In this document: piece by piece, positions 41,060 to 50,478 of the stretch
Numbering within the stretch: position 1 is the stretch's first letter
Layout of the letters: the number at the start of each line of letters is the position of its first letter
Origin: Phoronis australis
Lineage: Eukaryota; Phoronida; Phoronidae
Assembly: GCA_002633005.1 (NCBI GenBank)
Contig: NMRA01000035.1
Coordinates: 1,309,657-1,373,656, forward strand
DNA length: 64,000 bases
Direction of reading: 5' to 3'
The notes under the pieces: generated by a model
Seen by the model: the letters and a program-made list of their open reading frames with translations, nothing else
The model's database searches: none
Told to the model about the DNA's origin: nothing
Program-made: the position numbers and the translations under genes

Positions 41060-42732
41060 AGCTGTTTGATGCTGGCTATCGAATGAGATCCGTATTCACA
41101 GATCACCGAAGCCGCGTTACAATAGACAACACAAACCCGCTGGTCAAACTGAATATCAAATTATCTCTTATACAGTTTTCCTGGTATTGTGTATGAAATT
41201 AAAATGCCAAGTGCGCCACAAAGCGTCGCCAGACTTTTTTCTTCGTGTCGCCTAAAGCAAAAATTTCGCTGAGAAAATTACGTGCCAGATAAATAGGAAA
41301 TCAACAGGTGTCCCGCTTGTTTGGCAGTGGGTTACCTCATTGACACACAGGTCAGCCTATGAGTTGCAAATGTCAAGGGTTCGTATTGATGGTACAAAAT
41401 GGGTTGGACGACATTGAGAGGGCAAATCCAGTCGGTAAATGATTATGACACATTTCCTGCACCAATTTAAAGCGTTTTGATGGGAATTAGGCTATGACCA
41501 GCTAGTGATTCGAAATAAAAGTACGTGCAAGCATCTTTACATTCAAAAAGGGTGTTCATTTACGTCCTATATTTTCATGATTCTCCATCTCCATCCTTAT
41601 GCTCAAAACACGTTCTCTATAATGGAGAAGAGTGGTCTTAATAACGTCACGAGTCGACTTCCTCGTTCTAATGTTTATTGCAACTGCATTCTGAGAAGCA
41701 GGCTGTTATCTCGGAAAAGCTAATGATCGTGGACTATGCAGCACATAACAAGTGCGTATCCAGGCGAATCTAAGTGTCACTTCAAAAGACGTATCGTAAG
41801 ACATGGTACTGAAGATTGTGTCTGTGTTTAGTCTGATGTACCAAAACTGGATGCAAAAAGAAATGCATGTTAGTTATGCAACAGCTTACGTAGTGGACAA
41901 TATGGGTGGTGCAACACTCGCTGACAAACACAAGCCACGAACTGATTCCTGACAAGTATTGTACGAGGGGCTATGTTCACATGAGTGGCGAATACTGTAG
42001 CAGTTTGGTTAAGGCGCTAGCCTTTTTGCTAGCGTTTTAGCAAGTTTTGAGACCTGGAGTCGTTTTCAACGTTGAAATATGACTTCACGTCGCTTTTAGC
42101 AATGTAAATTTCATCTGAATGTCGTGGAAAATTGACCCAGTATATGCTTTTCAACAGATAAGTGGCAACGCTTTAAAAAGGGTCGGCCGATCAAATTACG
42201 GACGGAATTCTTGGTGAACTTGTGTTTAATCCTGATGTCAAAGTCAGCTTCCCACAGTGGCGGACTGTGGCCTTTCAATTTTCGTCACCCCGTTATCTTA
42301 GGTTGCCACCAATTTTCGGTAACCACCCTCTAATTTACCCCCCTCCCCCCAAACAATCCAGAACAATTTCCGCTACTCTCACAATTTTCCATTTCACGTC
42401 CTTATTGGAAGTAGTGTTAGGAGCACAGAGTCATCCTTTGACCCCAAACCGTCTGTCGGCTCTGAAAAAGCGATGCCGTGGGCAATTTTTCGACGTTGAA
42501 AAACGACTCTCGTGTCTCACCTGAAAATCTTAAGCTACATCGGAACGCAGTCGGCTTCGTATAAATCAAAATACAGCCAGGTTTCTGACTGTATTGACTT
42601 TCCTTGTCGCAAACTTTTTTTCCATTTTTTCGTATGTAAATGTTGTAGAGAATATATAAATATCGCCCGTTTTTATTTTGTAATTACTCTGTACATAGCC
42701 AATTATGCAGAGTCGAACAACTTTTTAACGGC

Positions 42733-42856
42733 TCTAAGTATCCTGTAAGCAGTATACTAAGGAGACAAATGTACATTATGTAGGATAAGGTTTGCGTCAG
42801 AGTGCTGCGCATTTACTACGACGTGCTAACATCAGCGCAATACACACGGGGAGTAA
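42733..42856 (+). repeat. Dispersed repeat, family 3, copy 2
   Basis: It is colinear with 31829-31928 through CTAAGTATCCT, GTTTGCGTCAG and CTGCGCATTTACTA. The copy is longer because of a roughly 20-bp insertion in the middle. Confidence 0.65.
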
Positions 42857-43564
42857 GCTTAAAGAGTTATTTCGCCCCAAGTCTCTTAATAAGCATCAGA
42901 GTCTTGCAAATAACACAAAAATGAGGCCATTTAATCAGATTTTCGCTTTTAAGCTGCAGCAAGCGCATTTCAACATTTCAAATTGACTCTTATTGGTCTC
43001 TCTTTAGCTTTTCCGAGACAATTATTGAATTGCTGCACAGTAATTTAAATTGCTCATTGTTTCTTTTAGAATAACCTTTATGAAATGGGTGAGACGAGAC
43101 TGAGAGACGTCGCGAGACTGAACGTGCAGTCTGACCCGACTTAAAGCTACATTATGCGAGATTTAATGAGATCGAATCTGCAAATTCCGTGATCGCAATC
43201 TGACGTTCTGATGGTGGATCTACACCCCTCTCGAAAAAAATGACAGAATATATTTTAAGCCTATTTGTCCAAAGTAGATGCTCATAGACACAGAAATCAC
43301 ACAATGAACTTTTAGGAATGAAAAAGAAATCAGATCTAACGTTTCAGTTCAGCTAATGGAAACTTCGGGCCAAGGCAAATGATAGTATGAAACCTCTAAG
43401 TCAAAAAACGCTAGCACTCTGCCAAAAATTAGTCACCGTGAAGAGTACCAAAGTTTAAGAAATGACATGATTGTTAAAGATATCAATGGTAAAATGTACA
43501 CAGTTTTAGAAAAAAAAGTACTGATAAGGCTAAATTTTGTGTTTTGTTACACAAAGACAATAAG

Positions 43565-43625
43565 AAAAAATAATTGCAGGCGGTCTGGTACACGTTGCAC
43601 CAGACGTGGGCAGGCACATAGGTAG
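43565..43625 (-). mobile_element. SINE 3'-end fragment related to the 53.7-kb SINE
   Basis: On the minus strand this contains GTCTGGTGCAACGTGTACCAGAC-type sequence, an 8-bp stem around a 7-base loop, followed by GCCTGCAATTATTTTTT. The same hairpin and tail end the complete SINE at 53671-53909. The tRNA-like head is not recognisable next to it, so this copy is truncated or diverged. Confidence 0.65.
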
Positions 43626-43654
43626 AAGTGCGGAGAAACCACTAAATGAGCGAC

Positions 43655-43696
43655 GAGGCTGATAAAATATTTTTTGAGGCAGATAAAATATTTTTT
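43655..43696. repeat. 21-bp tandem duplication
   Basis: GAGGC(T/A)GATAAAATATTTTTT occurs twice in a row with one mismatch. Confidence 0.9.
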
Positions 43697-44032
43697 CTTA
43701 ATATTGGAGTTTAAAAACTCTTTAAGGACACAAAGCAGTACATTATGTTATAACGCTTGTTTACGATGACAGAAAATAACAAGATTATTACTGTTTTCTT
43801 TTGGCTGAGGTGTTGTGTGTGTTCCAAGGTGGCGGTGACGGGTTGGCGTCATTGTCTGATTTCAATGGTATACAGATACAGAATCAAATCTGGGAAGATA
43901 ACGTTGTATTATGTTCTAAGTTAGATAGCTACCGAATGTTAAGTCGAACCTCGCGCTCCTTAGAGGTAATCCAAAGAACAGATTTGGCACGCTTTAGATG
44001 CTCAAAACTTCACTTGATGATTACAATGGGAT

Positions 44033-44351
44033 GTTACCTTGGTAAAGATTGTGAGGACGTTACCTTGGTATAGCTCGTGAAAACATTATCTTCGTATAGC
44101 CTGTGAGGGCGTTACCTTGGTATAGCTCGTGAGGACATTACCTTGGTATAACTTATGAGGACCTTATCTGTATAATTGGTATACCTCGTGATGACATTAC
44201 TTTCGTACAACTTATGAGGACGTCACCTTGGTATACCTCGTGAGGATATTACCTTGGTATACCTCGTGAGGACATTACTTTGGTATAACTTATGAAGACG
44301 CTACCTTGGTATACCTCGTGAGGACGTTACCTTGGTATAGCTTGTGAGGAA
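44033..44351. repeat. 26-bp minisatellite, about 12 units
   Basis: Twelve consecutive units follow the consensus (A/G)TTACCTTGGTATA(G/C)CTCGTGAGGAC. All are 26 bp except the sixth (44163-44195), which is 33 bp with an internal TATAATTGG insertion. Two unit subtypes, ...GGTATACCTCGTGAGGAC and ...GTATAACTTATGAGGAC, tend to alternate from unit 4 onward. This suggests an earlier dimeric expansion. Confidence 0.96.
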
Positions 44352-45810
44352 AGATCCTGGCCATGTTCTGACATGGATGAACTCGAGGACGAATGTCATT
44401 TTCGCTATTGTGCGTGCTGTATCTTGATCTGAGACATCAATTTAATTTGTTACAAATGTGTTCAGAAAGACCATGAAATCGAGAGACAGACGTATGTAGC
44501 ATAATATTGCACACTCCATTATTAATACTAAAAGTCGGAGATCATGACCTTGAACTTTAGATGATCGTATTTAGCATTTCTTCATCGAGTATCTCGGAAC
44601 GGTATTTTGTTGTTTAGGGACCGGAGGCGTACATATACAGATTAGTTTTATGACTATGATACCAACCACGCCTATGGATTCGGCCGTCAACCATGCTTTG
44701 GCAGTCTCAGCTACGAACTTTGAAACAACTGATACTATGATTCCCAACCAACGTTGGTGTGTACAAAGCACTTGTAACATGGCTTCAATCGCAGAACCTA
44801 AACATATGTTTATCTAGTTGGCAAACTGTTGACGAAAGTCAAGCACACATTTCTAAGTAGTCAAGTGCGTGGATGAAAATTATATACATGATGCCTGAGT
44901 TCCACTTTGTCGGAAAGTGGGCAACACCAGCAGGTATGCATTATAATACAGTTAATATGCTTCTTACAGGACAAATCGTGCATCGGTGTTTACTAAAGAT
45001 CACTTTTGCAAAATTAATGGCATGTTTGCGCTTCTCTACTCGGCGGCATTTCACCAGACCAGTCAGTGACGTCAGACAATGTTTTTCATGTTACGTAGTA
45101 AAATACCAATCTACCTTTCCTGTTGTTGTTTCTCATGCAGAAATGTCAAACTTGTTCAAACGTATGTTCTAGACTCTGTAACAACGGTGTCTGATATTAC
45201 TAGCTAAAACACTGGCTAAAAGGCCGTCGAAAACGCTAGCGATTACGCAAGACGAACTGTCCACGAATGGGTCATTTTCGTCAACACTTAGTTTGTTTCG
45301 TCACCACTTCGAACGTTTATAAGCGAAAATTGGTATCAAAACACGCTCACTCGCTGGATAGAAATCTAGCCCTGGGCTAGAGTCCTATACTCTCTCCTAT
45401 GAATTCATTTATAATCAAAGTTTTTTTTATCTTTTTGCACGTGGGTCCTTTGGAGTAAGGGGTCTACATGCTAGCGAAAGCACCAATAGTACTGGTAACT
45501 CAAACCCAGTACTGTAGTGGCAAAATTAGAGGTAAATAGGCGCCCAAAGCATCACCTTGAGCACTGAACGTAATTTACGGTGCGTAGGCGCTACGTTCAA
45601 ATGCAAAAAGGTGATTGGTAGCACCTACGTGCGCCTACACCCCAATACAGCAGTGCACTACCAGCAAATCTGTCAGCAAAGGAGATAACAGTTAGTAGTA
45701 CTGGCGGATTTGTTAGTAGCGAAAGTGCCAGAGAAACCGCTTGGCAATTTGTGCACGGGATACGAAATACTCTTCGGATATTGTCAGTCACGAGGATAGA
45801 GTGGAAAGTT

Positions 45811-45860
45811 TTCTCTCCCCCCCCCCCCTCTCTCTCTCTCTCTTTCTCTCTCCCTCTCTT
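45811..45860. repeat. C-run and (TC)n polypyrimidine tract
   Basis: A run of about twelve C is followed by TC repeats with few interruptions, on the plus strand. It is simple sequence. The Arg/Glu-rich minus-strand open frame across it is an artefact. Confidence 0.9.
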
Positions 45861-46900
45861 TATACGTATTGCCACTCAGAAATCTGATAGTTAGAAGAAC
45901 ACCCACGAACACAATCCATGTGTACAAGTCCTATTGGTGACCTCAATGTATGCCCTATTATCAAATGTAATACCTGTACTTAGCAATCATCTAGGTAACG
46001 CCGTGCAACGCATATAGCACGTATTAATCATGTTATCGTGGCATGCTGTATGCCCTATAATGTTTGAACTCGACTTGTTTGTCAACTTTGCCAGCACCGC
46101 GTATCTTTATTATGCATGTGGAAATTAGTTTTTGTGATGCTCTCGACGGGACTACCTTTAAGACAGCGTTGAAAACCTTAATTTTAACGATTATTTGAAC
46201 TCAGAGTGTCTCAGGCTACAGGCGTGAAGTCGACGTTTGCTTCTATCACAACCTGCCACTTTGACATTCAACACAAGAAATGTTTTGCCAATAGTCAACA
46301 TACCGCATATTATAAGTAGAGTGAATTATGCAGAGAATCCACGTTTTGCATAGTTTTGTAAACGGCATTTCATCAAAACATGAATCGCGGTTTGACAACA
46401 TAAAATAAAAATTGACTTAACGAAACTATTCGTCATGCAATTAGCTCCCCGCCATGTTTCCATTAAACATCTGGAATTTAACAGGATTTAGCCCCGAGAA
46501 AGATATTAAGCCAAGCTTTTCAACTAATTGCCCCCAGGCAAAATTTCAATTTCAGAAATGATATATCATAAGTAATATGTATATTGTTGACAGCGAGTGA
46601 TCATGTTCGGTGTTTAGCAACCCCTCTTTGAGAAATTAATAATTTTATATGGCGCATTAGCGCCGGAACCAACTAGACAGCATCGAGTTAGTTTAACCAA
46701 AGAAAAGGCAGTGTCACTGCATGTGGAAAGCAGTACGTGTAATCTTACTAAGATCTCTTAATTTTCCTCGGTGGACTGAAATACACACGACTGACATTTA
46801 AAACAAATCACAGCCGAGACATCAATGCACTGCCTCGGCTGATTACTGAAACAGAAAGCAGGACCTAAGGTCACTAATGCAGACAACAACGGAAATCAGT

Positions 46901-46906
46901 ACTTAC
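46901..46906 (-). other. PRKG1: Splice donor of the PRKG1 alpha-type first exon (GTAAGT)
   Basis: The minus strand reads ACCCAGTT followed by GTAAGT, a consensus 5' splice site. Reading through would meet a stop (TAA) immediately. The exon ends after two bases of a codon, the same phase as the beta exon. Confidence 0.9.
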
Positions 46907-47226
46907 AACTGGGTCTTGGAAAATTTCTTCAAGTTCTGCTTCTTCACTTCAGAAAATGTTTTGAGACTTGGTTCGGCCGAGATACCGAGTGCCCGCTGCC
47001 TCCGGGGTGCGCTAGAGTCTATGTTGAAGACGCTTTGATACTTATCCAGCTGACTTCTTAGCTCTTGTATTTCATCGTCACGAAGAGAAAGAATCCGAGT
47101 CAGGTCCCGAATTTTCGCTTCCCTATCAACAAGTTGCTTTTGTAGATCTTTAATTAACTCGCTCGAAGATAGTCCCCCTTTGACGGGGGACCCATTGGAC
47201 TTCGATGACTTGCCCTTTGAAAACAT
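46907..47226 (-). CDS. PRKG1: PRKG1 (PKG-I) alternative first coding exon, alpha type
   Basis: This encodes the alpha-type N terminus of cGMP-dependent protein kinase I: 106 complete codons plus two bases. Residues 1-22 are a Ser/Lys/Gly-rich leader (MFSKGKSSKSNGSPVKGG) longer than the vertebrate alpha leader. A leucine zipper follows, with Ile/Leu at 25, 32, 39, 46, 53 and 60. Then comes QLDKYQSV (59-66), matching the vertebrate ELKRKLHKCQSV region, and RALGISAEP (78-86), matching the alpha autoinhibitory RAQGISAEP. The tail KKFSKTQ resembles the vertebrate RKFTKFE just before the first cGMP-binding domain. The ATG at 47226 is the first Met after an in-frame TAA at 47263-47265, so the start is well supported. 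This exon is upstream of the beta exon by about 34.6 kb. Alternative promoter use would set zipper identity and hence anchoring partners and cGMP sensitivity, as known for mammalian PKG-I. Confidence 0.93.
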
Positions 47227-47340
47227 TGAGGTTTTCAGTGGGTGGCAGTCAGAGAAGTCGATTTATCCAGGCTGGTAAGGATTTGTGCTTATGGCCAGCG
47301 GAGAACCTCGCACAAGACGATATCACACTCCCGTCCTCGC
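47227..47340 (-). other. PRKG1: 5' leader upstream of the alpha start codon
   Basis: An in-frame stop lies 13 codons before the ATG. The sequence is not recognisably repetitive. No TATA box was seen within about 100 bp. The transcription start is unknown, so the boundary is arbitrary. Confidence 0.45.
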
Positions 47341-47542
47341 AATAAACTGTGTGTGTACACAGCGATAAACAAGCTACATCAATTGGTCACATGATACACC
47401 TGTGGCGCTACCATGTATCCGATTGTTGTACTAATAATGCTGATCACAAATTTTGATTTCATGCAGTATAGGGATTCCGTAAAAGTGAAATAACTGAAAA
47501 GGACTATCGTGCATCCAACAACAGAGACAACAACGAAAATCA

Positions 47543-47543
<1 letters not shown>

Positions 47544-47578
<35 letters not shown>
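47544..47578. repeat. (GAC)n microsatellite
   Basis: About eleven perfect GAC triplets lie roughly 320 bp upstream of the PRKG1 alpha start codon. On the minus strand this is (GTC)n. The position makes it a candidate length-variable element near the promoter. Confidence 0.97.
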
Positions 47579-47579
<1 letters not shown>

Positions 47580-48721
47580 GTAAGAAATGCCATTTATCAA
47601 ATCAAGTACTAAACACTAAAATCGAGGGTCACGTTGCCCATTCAAACAGATCACTAAACTTACAGTGCACAGTTATCGCTGAATTCTTGAAATCCTTTAT
47701 CAAAACATTTTCCAAAACGCATGTCATAAAATATCATACTCAATAGGTCATAGCCAACAGATTGTGTTTGTGGTAACACTACGCCCACAAGCACACCCGT
47801 TTTGATCATTTGTTTATCCAGTTGCGCAATATTACAGTTATAATGTTCATGGTCTTGAGCTTCTGAGGCAAGTGCAGTTTCTCTAATCCTTACTGGGGCC
47901 TCGTATTATTAATAATGTTTTGTCTGAAACTAATATCGTTGTATTTTTGTTTATTGGAAATCAACTCGATTTGACTTGACTGACTTAAGCTAATTGCAAG
48001 CTGAGCTCTCGATCACAACTCCCGAAAATAGTACCAATCCAGATTTTCAAAAATCACTTTTTATCATTTTATTATCGTCCTTGAAAAGGAGCACACGAAC
48101 ATTTGAAGACCCAGAACAAATACGGCGATTTTCTTAAAACCATATACTATCACATGTATGGTACTTTAACTGATGCACGGGTTGTTGTTTTTTTTTTTCT
48201 TCGTCATTCACGTTTTGAATGTCATCGTTTCTATCAAGCCAGGACAAGCTGTTCACTAAAGCGACTATGCATTCACGTTCCATCGCAGAAAGCAACTTAT
48301 GATTTAGACCCTTACGGCTATGAAACTAGTCTATTTTTTTCCTTACTTAAAATAATGAGAAGTGCAAAGAACTCGCAATTCGTTATTGCTCGGCAAATAA
48401 AATGAGACGCCGTGACAAGTCATCTTGTAGAGCCTGGTCTCAAGATAACAACGAACTGTCAGTTATTTCCAAGCCATAAAATCACGTCAGTTTTGACTGA
48501 GGGACAATTTAGGACCGATTTCACAACGGTAAAAAGTTCTAAATCAAACGCTTTTGTGACGGAAAGTGGGTTTATGGCAGCTACAAAAAAATGAAACGTA
48601 CAATCAGGATAATAAAAATACTGCTTGTGGTTTGCATTATTTTCGCGGGAGCTTCTGCCTGTTCAGAAGTGAAGAAAAAAGAACATTTCATGGTGGTGGT
48701 CATCTCCATTAAAGGGATTTA

Positions 48722-48802
48722 ATCGGTTTTACGGCTGGAAAACGCATTTCGGAGTTATTGTTGGCTGGGGTAGGCTTCTTGAAGTTATTAGCTTTGACCA
48801 GA
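48722..48802 (+). repeat. Repeat family 4, copy 1
   Basis: The sequence ATCGGTTTTACGGCTGGAAA... is shared with 49101-49178 (reverse) and 56091-56170. In one frame it reads IGFTAGKRISELLLAG followed by VGFLKLLALT. The shared peptide pattern is discussed under findings. Confidence 0.7.
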
Positions 48803-48879
48803 GCTATAAAACGACAAATTTAAACCTGTGGTGTTATTCTCATCGTTGCCTGCCAGTCATTCGCTTAAGTCAAGGCCGG

Positions 48880-48962
48880 TGATTTCCCGAGATGCGCCTC
48901 AGAGGGGACTTGAACCTGCAAACCCCTGGTCGCAGGCTAACGCTCTTATGGTGGGGCTAAAT
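48880..48962 (-). mobile_element. tRNA-like (SINE-head) sequence
   Basis: On the minus strand a B-box-like GGTTCAAGTCCC is preceded by about 43 bases from TAGCCCCACCA, with GCCTGCGACCAGGGG between them. It looks like a tRNA-derived SINE head. It does not fold into a full tRNA cloverleaf by eye, so a functional tRNA gene is unlikely. It sits between the inverted family 4 copies 1 and 2. Confidence 0.5.
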
Positions 48963-49100
48963 CCCGCTCGATAAATGCCAGTATTTAAACTGTAGTTAAC
49001 TCCCAGTCTCAGGCCTTGAGTTCAGCGAATGTCTGCCAGATGACGGCAAGAATTGGCGATTTCAAATAAAATGACAAAAAGAGCCGACTTTTGTAGCCTT

Positions 49101-49178
49101 GAACAAAGCTAATAATTTCAAGGCGTTTTCCCCATCCAGCAATAACCCCACGTTGAGTTTTTCAGCCGTAAAACCGAT
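49101..49178 (-). repeat. Repeat family 4, copy 2 (inverted)
   Basis: The reverse complement starts ATCGGTTTTACGGCTGAAAA and runs through GGGGTTATTGCTGGATGGGG to AAATTATTAGCTTTGTTC. It is colinear with copy 1. In the shared frame it reads IGFTAEKLNVGLLLDG followed by ENALKLLALF. Confidence 0.7.
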
Positions 49179-50329
49179 ATTGTCCCAGTAAATGCCATAT
49201 ATTCTGCCGATTTTAGCTCAGCCAGCAATGCGTTGAACCGTGGCCGCTGAGGTAGTAAGTCCAATTCTGCGTCGGGGCTAATCTTAGAAAACCACTTTCT
49301 CGCTGATAATTTCAATAATAAACTTTTTTGTGTTCAATTAGTTATTTCCGCAAATAGGTCTTTGACTCCGAATGGAAAAACAGCTTCACAAAACAGCCAC
49401 TGCCGATACATGAAGATTCTACGAGTTCATTTCCAACACTGCTGCGTATATCAGAAAACTTAAAATAGCGGTTTGAAATTAACAGTGTGAAAAAAAAATA
49501 GTACCAGTGAAAACAAGGAATCGATACACATGTTTTTTTATCCGTTAACGAACTTCACTGCTTTACGAAAGCGCTATCATCACTTACACATCACATTTAC
49601 TCCCTTTCACACTCTCAAGTTTACTGAGCGCAGAGCTCACTTATCAGGGTAACGTGGGGTTACGATAGTTACAGGGGTTGTGAAACAGACAATTCTAGCG
49701 GCGTTTGCATACATTTAAACGTAGTTTGAATTCGAGGTCATTTTTGCGAAATATCTCGAAGGCATAGGCAATTTTTATTATTTGCTATCATATATGTCGA
49801 CACTGTTGAGGAGACTGGACTGCAGTGGAGTATTGACTATTCCTTGTTCTTAATTTGAAGTTTTTATTCTCCAATACTCGACCGAAAACGAGAAGCGAGT
49901 AACTAGTTTCGAAAAAAAAAAAATTCGTTTTTAAGTGACATATCCAACAGCGATAAAACAAAGGTTTTGATGACATTCGAGAGCAATTGTCTGATAAATG
50001 CAGACCTTGCTTGTGGTAATGGGATTATGAAGGCCGCTTTGATATACTCCAGAACGCGACGGGTTGGTAGCATGGTGAGACGCAAACTGAGGATTTTTGA
50101 AATCTGGAAGAAAGAAGCATTACTGTGCATACAAAAGTACAATTAGATTGATTGTCTCTGACTACAGGAACGAATATTATGTGAGATACCGGATTTTACG
50201 AATCAGTGTAGGCCTAGTACACTAGCTGCGATAAACTAGAAGAAAATGTTAGGCAAAGCACTATTGTCAAGAATAAGAAAAACAACGGACAGTATCAGTT
50301 CTCAGTAGCGTTCCGTACCAAGTTTCTTG

Positions 50330-50478
50330 CGAGTAAAGCAAGATGTCATCTTGCTTATTTTAGGTTCGACGTTCAGGGGCACTCTCGTCGAGATAAGTAT
50401 TTTTACACACAATAGCAGCAGCGCGGAATCGAACTCAGGACGAGGCCTCACGGTAGGGGTCACCGTGGCTCCCGCGTA
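50330..50478 (-). mobile_element. Possible tRNA-derived SINE remnant
   Basis: On the minus strand CCTGAGTTCGATTCCGCGCT has a B-box core (GTTCGATTCC), followed by a low-GC body. An A box is not clear. No target-site duplication was found. Confidence 0.35.

Larger units (their letters stand above)
12601..46900 (-). other. PRKG1: 34-kb stretch between the beta and alpha first exons (intron of the alpha transcript)
   Basis: Alpha-type transcripts must splice across this whole interval and skip the beta exon. I see no other protein-coding exon here. Open frames such as 38486-38872 and 25872-26294 lack recognisable similarity. The interval holds several MITEs, a minisatellite at 44.03 kb, a degenerate one at 37.8 kb, microsatellites and dispersed repeat pairs, listed separately. 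Four perfect CRE palindromes (TGACGTCA) lie inside it outside repeats, at 19299, 31382, 38776 and 45067. A fifth, at 36010, falls within a MITE. The long unique parts could hold enhancers, but sequence alone does not show this. Confidence 0.7.

Noticed and set aside
44033-44351. Regularly spaced repeats resembling a CRISPR array
   Set aside because: Units are contiguous 26-mers with no unique spacers, in an animal genome. It is a minisatellite.
45597-45875. Minus-strand open frame with a REKEREREGGGGE stretch
   Set aside because: Generated by the C-run and TC repeat.
49118-49315. 65-residue minus-strand open frame (MKLSARKWFSK...)
   Set aside because: It overlaps repeat family 4 copy 2. It may be part of a decayed transposon protein, but nothing identifies it.
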